Of a stretch of 64,000 bases of DNA, positions 9,735 to 19,010 are shown piece after piece. Made by a program: the position numbers and the translations under genes. Numbering within the stretch: position 1 is the first letter of the stretch; the number at the start of each line of letters is the position of its first letter. Source of the stretch: UBA2160 sp964588665 (GTDB lineage: Bacteria > Chloroflexota > Dehalococcoidia > Lucifugimonadales > UBA1123); the NCBI GenBank assembly GCA_964588665.1, contig CAZPQQ010000008.1:8033-72032 (forward strand), written 5' to 3'. The notes under the pieces are model-generated. The model was not told the origin of the DNA. It ran no database searches and worked only from the letters and a program-made list of their open reading frames with translations.

Positions 9735-10607
9735 TCGTCACCCACCTGGTCGCCCATCGTCTCATCTGACGGAACACCGCAAGTGGTGGCTGTCGCTCCT
9801 TTGGCGTCTCAGGTCTCGAGTCGCATCGCTTTCTATTCGGACCGCGACGGCAATCGAGAAATCTACGCGATGAACGGCGACGGCTCAGGACAAGCCCGCC
9901 TCACCAACAACGAAGCGAAAGACGTTTCACCTACGTGGTCCGCCGACCGCTCCAAGATCGCCTTCCAGTCCGACCGCGACGGCAACGAGGAGATCTACGT
10001 GATGAACGCCGACGGCTCCGGACAGATCAACCTGTCCCGCAATGCCGGCGAAGATGTTCGGCCGGCTTGGTCGCCCGACGGCGAAAAGATCGCGTTCCGG
10101 TCCGACCGCGACGGCGACTGGCAGATCTACGTGATGAACACCGACGGCTCCGAACAGACTCGACTCACCAACAACTCCGCTCGCGATTCCGATCCCGAGT
10201 GGTCGCCTGACGGCACGCAGATTGTGTTCAGCTCCAACCGCGACGACAACTTCGAGACGTACATCATGAACGCCGACGGTTCGGGGCAGACGAGACTCAC
10301 CGACAACACATCGACCGATCTGGACCCGATCTGGTCCTCGGACGGCGCGAGGATAGCGTTCCGATCGGACCGCGACAACAGTTGGCAGATCTACGTGATG
10401 AACGCCGACGGCTCCGAACCCACCCAGATCACCGACAGCACCGCCAACGACCTGTCGCCCACCTAGTCGCCCAGTAGCGAGAAAATCGCGTTCACTTCGT
10501 CCCGCGATGGCAACGACGAAATCTACGTGATGAACGCCGACGGCTCGGTGCTGATCAATCTCACGAACCGCGCCGACGCCGACTCGTCCCCCGCCTGGTC
10601 GCCGTAG
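9735..10607 (+). pseudogene. TolB/PD40-type beta-propeller, broken by in-frame TAG
   Basis: Five to six repeats of a roughly 43-residue blade: IAF.SDRDGN.EIYVMNADGSG...LT.N...D..P.WSPDG, the PD40/TolB C-terminal propeller pattern. The frame has TAG at 10464-10466 exactly where the blade consensus has Trp (SPTW), after which one more blade (IAFTSSRDGNDEIY...) continues in the same frame to TAG at 10605-10607. The 5' end has no good start of its own. The frame runs back into the end of the kinase ORF in a different frame, and the propeller-like DSSPTWSP occurs right at the junction (about 9730). It may once have been the C-terminal domain of the kinase protein, or a separate gene joined by deletion. 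Confidence 0.7.
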
Positions 10608-10650
10608 TGACGGCATCGGCAGGATAGCGTGGCTGGGACGAGTTCCTGGG

Positions 10651-10819
10651 GTGTCCTGACTCGCAAGTTTGTTGCGTAAACCGCGCCGTGTGTTTCAACT
10701 GGTCCCGGTTTTGTCGGAGTTCACAATGAACAAGTAGATTCACACTTCCGTTCGCCTTGAGCCTGTCGAAGGGTCGTCGACCGACCGCAATTGTCGAGCG
10801 AACTTCGGAGACAGGACAC
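10651..10819. mobile_element. MITE-like element, copy 1, carrying a nested REP
   Basis: Ends are imperfect inverted repeats (GTGTCCTGACTCGCAAGTT at left; the right end read in reverse is GTGTCCTGTCTCCGAAGTT). A related copy lies inverted at 50551-50689. This copy is longer by about 30 bases, which include a 'TTCGCC-TGAGCCTGTCGAAGGG' REP-like palindrome at 10751-10773 absent from the other copy. The right end is followed by TA. No coding capacity. Confidence 0.65.
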
Positions 10820-10876
10820 TAGACGCTTTGGTCGAGCGAAGCACGACTGCCTGTCGATGCCGTGCGCCTCTGGCGA

Positions 10877-12082
10877 TCAGTACGCCTGTCGAAGCAGGCC
10901 CATGACGTCGTCGAAGGTGCGGAATCCCCTAGGCGACAGCGCGGAACGCGGACCGTGCTGGGCCCATACCCGCTCCGCCACTGTCTGAATCTGCTCTTCC
11001 GTGACGCCCCGGTCGCTCAGTTTGTCGTTGATCTCGATGTCAGCCATGAGGCGGCGAACGGCGGCCACGCCCTTTTCGGCAGCGTACCTAGTCGAGACGC
11101 CGTCGACCTTCTCGCCCAGCGCCCGAGCAATGTCGGCGAGCTTCTCTTGACAACCCACGAAGTTGAAATCGAGGATGAACGGCAGCATGATCCCCAACAG
11201 CCTACCGTGGGGCAGGTGGGTGACGTCGCCCAGGACCTCGGAGTAGGTGTGGTTGTGTATCAACCCGCCGTTGCCGAACGCGACACCGACGGTCGTGGCC
11301 GACCACAGCATCGCCGACCGTGCGTCGATGTCCTGGCCGTTGGCGAAGGCTTTGGGCAGACACTTGCCGATGACTTCGATCGCCTTGATCGCCAGGGTAT
11401 CGGCGGTCGGTTTGAACCGGTTGACCAGGTAGCACTCCATCGCCTGAGACAGTGCGTCGGCGCCAGTGTCGGCGGTGACGTTGGGCGGCATCGACGCGTT
11501 CAGCACCGGGTCGCATATGGCAACGCTGGGCCGCAGCATCGGATCGCCTGCCCATCCCTTGATGCCGGTGTCCGGGTTGAAGACGCCTGAGCCGGACGTG
11601 ACCTCGCTACCGGTGCCGGCCGTGGTCGGGACGGAGATGATGTGGGCGCCGCGTTTCTCGACGCGCCGAGGCGGGGTCCAGTCCGTGCCGACCCGCGACT
11701 GGTGGTACTCGGTGAGCTTGCCTTCGTTGCCCAAGAGCAGCGACATGGACTTCGAGCTATCGATGGTGCTGCCGCCCCCCAGGGCGACGATGAGGTCGCG
11801 GTCGCCCGCGCGGAAAGCGTCGACCGCGGCTTCGACCGACTCCAGCGTGGGCTCGGTGGCGATGCCGGAGAACACCTCGACGTTTAGACCCGCGTCCTTC
11901 AGCGACTTCTCCGCGCTCTCGGTCAGCCCGATCTCGTGGAGTATCGGGTCGGTGACGATCAGCGGGGCCTTGCTGCCCAAAGACTTGGCAACTTCACCGA
12001 CGCGTTCCACGGTTCCCGAGCCGAATATGATGCGAGCGGGAGACCTGAATTCAAAATCGCCTGACCAGTTCGTCATGTCCAT
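10877..12082 (-). CDS. Iron-containing alcohol dehydrogenase
   Basis: 401 residues of the group III Fe-ADH family, which oxidises alcohols or reduces aldehydes/ketones with NAD(P). The N-terminal NAD domain has IIFGSGTVERVGE and LIVALGGGSTIDSSKSM (the GGGS nucleotide-binding loop). VPTTAGTGSEVTSGSGVFN is the conserved TTAGTGSEVT segment. The metal-binding helices include DALSQAMECYL and GLIHNHTYSEVLGDVTHLPHG, supplying Asp/His ligands. The start at ATG 12082 has GGAGG eight bases upstream (12091-12095), better than the ATGs at 12097 or 12136. Substrate cannot be named. It is downstream of, and on the same strand as, the TPR and aminotransferase genes, separated by about 125 bases. Confidence 0.9.
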   Translation of the reverse strand: MDMTNWSGDFEFRSPARIIFGSGTVERVGEVAKSLGSKAPLIVTDPILHEIGLTESAEKSLKDAGLNVEVFSGIATEPTLESVEAAVDAFRAGDRDLIVALGGGSTIDSSKSMSLLLGNEGKLTEYHQSRVGTDWTPPRRVEKRGAHIISVPTTAGTGSEVTSGSGVFNPDTGIKGWAGDPMLRPSVAICDPVLNASMPPNVTADTGADALSQAMECYLVNRFKPTADTLAIKAIEVIGKCLPKAFANGQDIDARSAMLWSATTVGVAFGNGGLIHNHTYSEVLGDVTHLPHGRLLGIMLPFILDFNFVGCQEKLADIARALGEKVDGVSTRYAAEKGVAAVRRLMADIEINDKLSDRGVTEEQIQTVAERVWAQHGPRSALSPRGFRTFDDVMGLLRQAY

Positions 12083-12207
12083 CGATGCGTCCTCCATCCG
12101 ATTCCGGTGTAACGGCGGTTTCGTGCTCAAACGCACTTGATTCGGCGGTCGAAAAGAACCGGCGTGTGTATGTTCGTCCCAGACATGAGGAGGCGGCGCT
12201 GTTGAAG

Positions 12208-13914
12208 TTAGGCGCCCGCGTCCCTCATCTCGCGCTGCACGTACAGAGCGAGCTGGTTGTTAGGGTCCAGCTTGACGGATTGGTTCAGAGCTGTCCGCGC
12301 GGCCTCGATCTCGTCCAACTCATACAGCGATGCGCCTTTCCGTGCGTAAGCCGAGGAATTGTCGGGGTCCAACTCAATTGCCTTGTCCACCGCGGCCACG
12401 GCGTCAACGTGACGGTTCATGTATTGCAGCGCCTCGGCTTTGGTGCGATAGGCGGAAGCATTTCCGGGTTCCAACTCGATGGCCTTGTCCACCGCGGCCA
12501 AGGCTTCCTCTTCTCGGTCGAGCGCCAGAAGCGCCACCGCCTTTGCGGCATGCGCTAGCGCGTTTTCCGGGTTGCGTTCGATAGCCTTGTCCGCCGCGGC
12601 CACCGCCATCTCCGTGCGACCGATCATCGGCGCCGCCTGACCATGGGCGCCGGTTGGACCGATCTCGTTTGCCTGCTCCGCCACGGCCAGCGCTGCCCGG
12701 AAATCGCCCATCGAACCCAGCGCCTGCGCTTTGGTCCGGTACGCGGCCGCGTTGTCAGGATCGAACTCGATAGCCGTGTCGGCCGCCACCAGCGCTCCTT
12801 CGAAATCGCCCGAGGACGCCAGCGTTTCCGCACGACGTTGGTGCAACGACGCGTCCTGTGAGTCCAGTCCCAGAGCCTTGTCGAGGGTGGACAAAGCTTT
12901 GTCGAACTCGCCCAAGGAGGTCAGAGCATGCGCCTTGATTCGATACGTGGATATGCCGTCCGGATCGAGCTCGATAGCCCTGTCCGCAGCGTCGATGGCC
13001 CCATCGTATTCGCCCATGGCGCCAAGCGCCTGCGCCCTGCTCTGATGGGAGGGCGCGCTTTCGGGGTCCAATTCGACAGCCCTGCCCGCGGCCGCCGCCG
13101 CTCCTTCGTACTTTCCCAGGGCGCCCAATGCCTGAGACTTCGTCAGGTACGACGGGGCGCTGTCCGGATCCGATTCGATGGCTTTGTCTACCGCTTCGAC
13201 GGCTGCCTTGTATCGACCAAGGTCGAAGAGCGCTTCAGCCCTCGTCAGGTGGGGGATGGAGTCTTCGGGAAACAGCTCAAACGCCCTCGCGCTCGACGCC
13301 ACCGCCTCTTGCACCCGATTCAGCCTGAACAGGGCCGCTCCCTTTGCCTCATGGGAATATGCGTCGGCGGGGTCCAGCTCGATGGCCTTGTTTGCCGCGA
13401 CTATAGCTTCATCGTATTCGTCCAGCGCATTCAGCGTGATCGCTCTGCCTTGGTATGCGAGGGCGTCGTCCGGGTCCAGTTCGACCGCCCAGTCCACCGC
13501 CGCCAACGCCGCTTCGAACTCGCCCAAGCCACCCAGCACCTGAGCCTTGATTCGATAGGACGGAGCGCTGTCCGCGTCCAACGCTATGGCTTTGTCGGCC
13601 TCAACGAGCGCTCTCTCGAATTTGCCCATCGAGCCCAGCGCCCGAGCCTTGGTGCGGTATGGGTGCACACTGTTCGGGTCCAATTCGATGGCCCTGTTCG
13701 AAGAAGCCACCGCCTCATCGGATCGGCCCAGATTGTGCAGCGCCTCGGACTGGATGCTGTGAGCGAACGCGTCGTCCGGGGCCGATTCGATGGCTCTGGA
13801 CGCAGCGTTCAGCACGCCTTCCCAGTTTTGCTCTGCCCTGAGGTCGTCGACTGCCTGTCGGAATTCGTCATCCGAATGACCCTGCCTGGAGTTATCCACC
13901 ACTTGAGTAATCAC
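12208..13914 (-). CDS. TPR-repeat protein
   Basis: 568 residues built almost entirely of about fifteen 34-residue tetratricopeptide repeats (consensus AIELDPD.A..Y..KA.AL..LG...EA). I see no enzymatic domain, signal peptide or membrane segment, so it is presumably a cytoplasmic scaffold. GTG start at 13914 with AGGA just upstream. It begins 37 bases after the aminotransferase gene stop, suggesting cotranscription. The near-identical repeats make this region prone to assembly collapse and recombination, so the exact repeat number should be treated with caution. Confidence 0.85.
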   Translation of the reverse strand: MITQVVDNSRQGHSDDEFRQAVDDLRAEQNWEGVLNAASRAIESAPDDAFAHSIQSEALHNLGRSDEAVASSNRAIELDPNSVHPYRTKARALGSMGKFERALVEADKAIALDADSAPSYRIKAQVLGGLGEFEAALAAVDWAVELDPDDALAYQGRAITLNALDEYDEAIVAANKAIELDPADAYSHEAKGAALFRLNRVQEAVASSARAFELFPEDSIPHLTRAEALFDLGRYKAAVEAVDKAIESDPDSAPSYLTKSQALGALGKYEGAAAAAGRAVELDPESAPSHQSRAQALGAMGEYDGAIDAADRAIELDPDGISTYRIKAHALTSLGEFDKALSTLDKALGLDSQDASLHQRRAETLASSGDFEGALVAADTAIEFDPDNAAAYRTKAQALGSMGDFRAALAVAEQANEIGPTGAHGQAAPMIGRTEMAVAAADKAIERNPENALAHAAKAVALLALDREEEALAAVDKAIELEPGNASAYRTKAEALQYMNRHVDAVAAVDKAIELDPDNSSAYARKGASLYELDEIEAARTALNQSVKLDPNNQLALYVQREMRDAGA

Positions 13915-13951
13915 CTTTTCCTAATGAATTGGTCATCGCCGCCAGCCATGC

Positions 13952-14866
13952 TCAGCCCGCGTTCAGCGTCCGGGCCCTCTGCTCGATCTGGTCGACGATG
14001 TCGACGCCGACCCGCTCGCTCCATGCCGCAAGCAGTTGTTGTGTGATCGGACCGGGGACCGAGTCGCCGATCTGTCGGTTGTCTGCCATGCCCACCGGCA
14101 GCAGCGAATACGGGGTGCTGCACAGGAAAGCCTCGTCCGCCGTGTAGACGTCGTACGGCTGAAGATCTTCCTCGGAGGTCGGGATGTTCAGTTGTTCGGC
14201 GAGCTCCAGCAGCGTCATGCGGGACACGCCCTGCAGGATGCTCCTGTCCCCGGCCGTCCTGAGAACGCCGTTGGACACGATGCAGAAGTTGGCGCCGATG
14301 CTCTCGCTCACGTTGCCGTCGCTGTCGAGCAGCACCGGAAACGCGTCCGGATCCACGTCACGCGCCTCCAGATCGGCCATCACGAAGCTGAGACGGCTGT
14401 AGTGCTTCACCTTCGGATCGATCTGGTCCGGCGAGAAGCTGCGCGTCCTGGGGATCACCACGTGCGCGCCTGTTTCGTACAGAGGCGCGTACCGCGCGTA
14501 GTCAATCGGGTCGATCATGATGGACACATGGGGTTCGATCTGGCCGACGACGCCGCCCGCTCCTCGAGTGACGATCTGCGTGATCATGTAGTCGTCACGA
14601 GCGGCGCGGCGCATCTCTTCGTTGTACTCGACCACGTCCAGCGTCACGCGTTCCATCTCGTCCATCGACATTCCGGGGTCGATTCTCGTGTACTGGAGCG
14701 AACGGTACAACCGCACCAGGTGCTCCCTCAGCCGGAAGACCTTGCCGTCGAATGTTCGAGACGTGTCGAACACCACGTCCCCGAGGCGGAAACCCCGGTC
14801 CAGCATGCTGATCGTCGCCTCACTGCGACGCACGAATTCGCCGTTTACCCAGATCGTGTAGTCCAT
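13952..14866 (-). CDS. Class IV aminotransferase (branched-chain aminotransferase/ADC lyase family)
   Basis: 304 residues of PLP fold type IV. WVNGEFVRRSEATISMLDRGFRLGDVVFDT is the family N-terminus (IlvE has the same 'hGDGvFE' turn). The PLP lysine lies in IDPKVKHYSRL. ESIGANFCIVSNGVL and ILQGVSRMTLLELA are the conserved ES.G.N and QGISR motifs. IlvE makes Val/Leu/Ile; D-amino acid aminotransferases and aminodeoxychorismate lyases share all these motifs, and unusual residues (GDVVFDTSRTF instead of GDGVFE) make the substrate uncertain. ATG 14866 with GAGG upstream. First gene of the minus-strand group ending with the Fe-ADH. Confidence 0.82.
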   Translation of the reverse strand: MDYTIWVNGEFVRRSEATISMLDRGFRLGDVVFDTSRTFDGKVFRLREHLVRLYRSLQYTRIDPGMSMDEMERVTLDVVEYNEEMRRAARDDYMITQIVTRGAGGVVGQIEPHVSIMIDPIDYARYAPLYETGAHVVIPRTRSFSPDQIDPKVKHYSRLSFVMADLEARDVDPDAFPVLLDSDGNVSESIGANFCIVSNGVLRTAGDRSILQGVSRMTLLELAEQLNIPTSEEDLQPYDVYTADEAFLCSTPYSLLPVGMADNRQIGDSVPGPITQQLLAAWSERVGVDIVDQIEQRARTLNAG

Positions 14867-15486
14867 CTGTCGCCTCGCAATTTAGATGCCTAATCGAGAT
14901 TAGCAGATCACGAGCAGAAACGCAGCACCAGCGTCGGTGTCGTCAGTCCTGCTCGCCTTGTAGATGGCGCATGGGCCAACCCAGGCCAAGTTGACCGCTT
15001 GGCGCCTTCCGCAACTGTTTGTTCTGGGCAACATTATGGCCGCTTGGAGAGCGATGCATTCGGAAAGCACCGATGACGTGGCGCCACGCCCCAATCAAGA
15101 GCGGCCGCACAGTATTCCGTAGGGGAGGGTTTCAAACCCTCCCGCGTGGTTTCGAGGCGTCAATCTGTTGCTACACGGAAACAACGTGCTCGCTGTTGTT
15201 CACGCGGCGATTACCCATGTGAGATGCTGGGAGGGTTTGAAACCTTCCCCTACGACATTGTATCGCGGAACTGCCTATTCTCGGTAAGCTCCAACCGGTC
15301 GTGGCTCGACTCTGAACCGATTCGAAGGACGCCACCCGGCGCCATAACCCGCAATCCGCCGATCCGGAGCCTGACGACCAATCCGTCGCCGTCATCGGGA
15401 GAAGGGCGTACAATTGCCTTCATCCACTCGAAGTCGGCAGTCTGGCGACTGTTGAACCCAAGCGCCGAACACCACAGGGGGATCGC
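14867..15486. other. Intergenic region with a REPIN-like repeat pair, no gene seen
   Basis: Divergent promoter space between the aminotransferase (minus) and the first amidase (plus). Apart from the palindrome pair at 15119-15253 I find no convincing gene. GGGGG at about 15478-15482 serves as ribosome binding site for the amidase. Confidence 0.6.
15119..15253. repeat. REPIN-like pair of 'GTAGGGGAGGGTTTCAAACC' palindromes
   Basis: Two palindromic arms, 15119-15143 and 15229-15253, in opposite orientation around an unrelated 85-base core. Each arm is itself a hairpin (GGAGGGTTT/AAACCCTCC type). A second composite of the same design is at 39535-39672 with a different core. Confidence 0.75.
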
Positions 15487-16872
15487 ATGGAAGAGATCAT
15501 CTTCGCATCGGCCAAGTCCATGGCCCGCGCAATCCGAGACAAAGAGGCGTCGTCTGTCGAGGTCGTCGAAGCGCATCTGCGCCGCATCGACGAGGTCAAC
15601 CCGAAGCTGAACGCGGTGGTGCAACTCGCCGGAGACCGCGCGCTTGCCGAGGCCAGGGCCGCGGACGACAGCCTGTCCAGAGGCGAGTCGAAGGGCCCGC
15701 TCCACGGCGTGCCGATGACAGTCAAGGACTCACACGACACTGAGGGCATCGTCTCCACGGCCGGGACCACGGGACGCGCGTCGTTCGTGCCGGACCGCGA
15801 CGCCACGACCGTGGCTCGGATGCGGGCCGCGGGCGCCATCGTGCTGGGCAAGACCAACACCCCCGAGCTCACGCTGTCGTTCGAGACAGACAACCTGGTC
15901 TACGGGCGAACCAACAACCCGTACGATCTGTCCCGCACGCCGGGCGGAAGCAGCGGCGGGGCGGCAGCGATCATCGCCTCGGGCGGCTCGCCGCTGGACC
16001 TGGGCACCGACACCGGCGGCTCCATCCGCGTCCCAGCCGGCTTCTGCGGCATCGCGGGCCTCAAGCCGACGTCGGGGCGCGTGCCCAGGACAGGCCACAT
16101 TATCCACCACCTGCTGGGCGCCACCGAGTCGCTGACCACGGTCGGCCCTCTGGCCCGGTTCGTCGAGGACTTGGCTCTAGTGCTGCCGATCATCGCCGGT
16201 CCCGACTGGACGGACCCCGCCATCGTACCCATGCCCGTCGACGACCCCGCGAGCGTGGACTTGAGCAACATGCGTGTAGCGAGTTTCGCCGACAACGGAA
16301 CCGTGTCGCCGACCGCCGAGGTCGTGGCGGCCGTGGAAGCCGCTGCCAACGCCCTCAGAGACGCGGGCGCCGCTGTGACCGAAGATATGCCCCCTGCCAT
16401 CGCCAAACGCGATGAGTTGCGCATGCTGACCGCAGATGGCGGCGCGGGCATCCAGCGCCTGTTGGACGCCGCGGGCACGACCCGACCACACCCTAGAATC
16501 GAGCGCATGGCAGGCGCCGCCGAGGCGATGGAGGTCGGCGACTACACGGCCATGTTGGAAGAGGTCGATGCGTTTCGTTCCGAGATGCTGGGCTTTATGG
16601 AAAACTACGACGCGCTGCTGTGTCCTGTGAGGCCGTTTCCTGCGCTGCCCCACGGCGAGTCGATGTCTCGGGAAATGTCCCCTTCGGGCAGCTACACCAG
16701 CGCCTTCAACACCACCGGTTGGCCCGGCGCAGTCGTCCGAGCGGGCACGTCCCCGGAAGGCATGCCCATCGGAGTCCAGCTCATCACGAGGCCCTGGACC
16801 GAAGCCGTCGCACTGGCCCTCGCGCAGGTCGTCGAGACAGCCCTCGGAGGATGGCGGAAGCCGCCGATCTAG
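15487..16872 (+). CDS. Amidase, AS family
   Basis: 461 residues of the amidase-signature family (GatA, aryl-acylamidases, 6-aminohexanoate hydrolases). The Ser-cisSer-Lys triad is visible: Lys80 in GVPMTVKDS, the cis-Ser in PGGSSGGAAA (155/156) and nucleophile Ser179 in DTGGSIRVPAGFCG. FCGIAGLKPTSGRVPRTGHI follows as usual. No GatB or GatC lies nearby, so a free amidase acting on small amides is more likely than a tRNA amidotransferase subunit. ATG 15487 with GGGGG upstream. A close paralogue is at 19011-20402, and the pair flanks a minus-strand ABC transporter. Confidence 0.9.
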   Translation: MEEIIFASAKSMARAIRDKEASSVEVVEAHLRRIDEVNPKLNAVVQLAGDRALAEARAADDSLSRGESKGPLHGVPMTVKDSHDTEGIVSTAGTTGRASFVPDRDATTVARMRAAGAIVLGKTNTPELTLSFETDNLVYGRTNNPYDLSRTPGGSSGGAAAIIASGGSPLDLGTDTGGSIRVPAGFCGIAGLKPTSGRVPRTGHIIHHLLGATESLTTVGPLARFVEDLALVLPIIAGPDWTDPAIVPMPVDDPASVDLSNMRVASFADNGTVSPTAEVVAAVEAAANALRDAGAAVTEDMPPAIAKRDELRMLTADGGAGIQRLLDAAGTTRPHPRIERMAGAAEAMEVGDYTAMLEEVDAFRSEMLGFMENYDALLCPVRPFPALPHGESMSREMSPSGSYTSAFNTTGWPGAVVRAGTSPEGMPIGVQLITRPWTEAVALALAQVVETALGGWRKPPI

Positions 16873-16910
16873 TGTCCTGCACCCTGCCATTGCGCGTGGC
16901 AATTCGGTGC

Positions 16911-16937
16911 CCCTTCGACGGGCTCAGGGCGAACGGG
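16911..16937. repeat. REP-like palindrome (CCCTTCGACGGGCTCAGGGC type)
   Basis: Copy of a dispersed small palindrome whose reverse reads GCCCTGAGCC.GTCGAAGGG. Other copies are at 10751-10773, 50284-50306 and 55195-55217. It lies just after the amidase stop and may end transcription or be a REP remnant. Confidence 0.65.
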
Positions 16938-16991
16938 GTGTAGCACATTCCCGTTCGGTGTGGCTCGTCCCGCATCCGTGAACCTGCTCGC

Positions 16992-17790
16992 TCACAGATC
17001 TTTCCGCATGAAGACCACGACGGCCAGGGTGGGAAAAAGGGCCATGAGCCCGGCGAAGCTGCCGACGATCTTCCATTGCTCGGCGGCCGAATACTCCCCG
17101 GCGATCACCTCGGGAAGATTGTCGACCAAGTTCGCGGGAGACAGGAAGCTGATGTCCAGGAAACTGAAGATGAACCCAAGACTGAACCAGACGAGCGCTA
17201 CTGCCACCACGGCCAGAACAGTGTTATTGAACAAGCTGCTGACGGCCACACCCATGGTCGCCAGGGTGGCCAGAACCATTCCCACCGAGAGGGTGGCGTA
17301 GACGGCGCCCGCCACTGCCATGTCGCCCGGGGATTGTAGCGACCGATCAGGTAGCCCGCGGGCAGCGTAACCGCCACGTACAACATCACGACGGCTAGCA
17401 CCAGGGGAGCGAGCTTGGACAGGATGTAGTGATGGCGCGTGACCGAACGACACAGTATGGAGTCCGAAACCACCCCCTCTCCGAGGCCACGGAGCTAGCG
17501 CTCAGGACGATGAAGACCACGCTCCCAAAGGTCAGGTACAACGACAGGGCATTGGAAAAGAGTTGCGATGCCGCCTCCACTGCCTGTGCTGTCGCTGGCG
17601 TGGTCGTCGCAATGGTCGTCTCCGCGGCGCCGGCGTCGGCCGAGACGGCCGCCAAGAGGATGCTGACGAGAGCGGTTAGGAGAAGCCAAAGGCGCAGCAT
17701 CCACGAGCGGGCGAGGTTCCGCAACTCCCATTGCAGAAGCGCCCAAAAACCCCGGATGTCACTCTTCCAGGTCCATTGCACGAGAAAATC
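16992..17790 (-). pseudogene. ABC-2 type transporter permease with two frameshifts
   Basis: The protein can be read only by joining three frames. From GTG 17790 (GGAGGAGG nine bases upstream): membrane protein start WALLQWELRNLARSWMLRLW, TM helix LLLTALVSILLAAVSA, then FGSVVFIVLSASSVASERG. The second frame gives SDSILCRSVTRHHYILSKL and a helix LAVVMLYVAVTLPAGYLIG. The third gives AGAVYATLSVGMVLATLATMGVAVSSLF and further helices to RKDL at 16992. The breaks fall at a G run near 17475-17480 and at a C/G run near 17332, each explained by one missing base. Joined, it is a normal ABC-2 permease partner for the adjacent ATPase. The homopolymer context makes sequencing error possible. Confidence 0.8.
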
Positions 17791-18736
17791 CACGGGTGCG
17801 TTCCTCCTCCATTCGTCGCAGGAAGGCGCTCTCCAGTTGGTCGCTGGCAGAGCGCAGCGACAGGAGCTCGACTGAGTGCTCGGATAAGAATTGAAGCAGA
17901 TTCGCAAGCTGAGACGTGAAGGGCTCGTCATCGGAGAATCGGGCGTGCAGAGTGTCTTGGCCCACCCGCGTGAACTCCACCCGCCCATCTCCCCATCCTT
18001 GAAGCTTCTCCTCCAGGGCAGCGAGGTCCCCCTCCAATTCCACTTCCACTTCGTTCTGACGCACCAGCCGCTTCATCTCGCCAACCGGACCGCTGAAAAC
18101 GAGCTTGCCCTCACTCAGCACTCCAACATAGTCGCAGACACGGTCGACGTCCCCCAGCAGATGAGTGGAGACAATCAGTGTCTTCTTCCCTGCCAGGCTT
18201 CGGATAAGGTCGAGCATGAAGCGCCGTCCCTCGGGATCAAGGCCCGAGGTTGGTTCGTCCCAGATGAGCAGGTCGGGATCGTGAAGCAGCGAGGCGGCGA
18301 TGCCCAGGCGCGTGGTCATGCCCGTGGAAAGCGCCTGCACATTCTGCGAGGCAGCCGGCAACAACTCCACCGCCCGCAAAAGGTTGGCCAGTCGGGTCTT
18401 GCGCCGGTCCGGAGGGAGCCCCGAAAGACGCCCCATTAAGTCGAGGTATGATATGGGCGTCATGTCCTTGGGAAAGCGAGGGTTGGTGGGAAGGTAGCCG
18501 ATGCGGCTCCGGAGGCGCGCCGAGTTCGGAGTCATCGTCTCGCCAAAGACCAACGCGCTGCCCCCCGTGGGGCGTTGGAGCCCCAGGAGGAGTTTGAAGG
18601 CAGTAGTCTTGCCCGCCCCGTTGGGGCCGAGCAGACCGAACACGGAGCCCTCGGGAACCGTCAGGTTGACGCCGCTGAGGGCGGTGTGGCGGTTGCCGTA
18701 TATCTTGGTCAGGTTTCGTAGTTCGATGGCGTCCAA
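17759..18736 (-). CDS. ABC transporter ATP-binding protein
   Basis: 325 residues. Walker A is GLLGPNGAGKTTAFK, Walker B LLIWDEPTSGLDPEG, H-loop STHLLGDV. The signature motif is LSTGMTTRLGIA, a drifted LSGGQ. The DrrA/CcmA-like layout with a 100-residue C-terminal extension is typical of ABC-2 exporters. It couples ATP hydrolysis to export through the permease, whose GTG start lies inside the last codons of this gene (overlap 17759-17790). TTG start at 18736 with GAGG upstream. The substrate is unknown. If the permease really is broken, this ATPase has lost its partner. Confidence 0.9.
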   Translation of the reverse strand: MDAIELRNLTKIYGNRHTALSGVNLTVPEGSVFGLLGPNGAGKTTAFKLLLGLQRPTGGSALVFGETMTPNSARLRSRIGYLPTNPRFPKDMTPISYLDLMGRLSGLPPDRRKTRLANLLRAVELLPAASQNVQALSTGMTTRLGIAASLLHDPDLLIWDEPTSGLDPEGRRFMLDLIRSLAGKKTLIVSTHLLGDVDRVCDYVGVLSEGKLVFSGPVGEMKRLVRQNEVEVELEGDLAALEEKLQGWGDGRVEFTRVGQDTLHARFSDDEPFTSQLANLLQFLSEHSVELLSLRSASDQLESAFLRRMEEERTRGFSRAMDLEE

Positions 18737-19010
18737 CGTTTGCCTCGGGCGGGCCCCTTAGTGTCGGCACACTCTGACCTGCCAACTACGATTCTATCAG
18801 AGCCAATGCTGTGCCTGGCGCATTGCGACTGCACGGGCATCTGGCACCGACAATATCTGAGACGATTGGAGAACCCGATTGCCACAGCTCACGCTGGCGC
18901 CGACAGCGGCGATGCCACAGGAGCGGGGCCATGCGATATGATTGTCTCGGCCTTTTGACGCAGGCCCGGAAATCCTCTTCCACGAGCCCCGACCGCAAAA
19001 GGAGCGCCCA

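Noticed and set aside
12928..14046. Long plus-strand open frame opposite the TPR protein
   Set aside because: Its repetitiveness only reflects the TPR repeats read in antisense.
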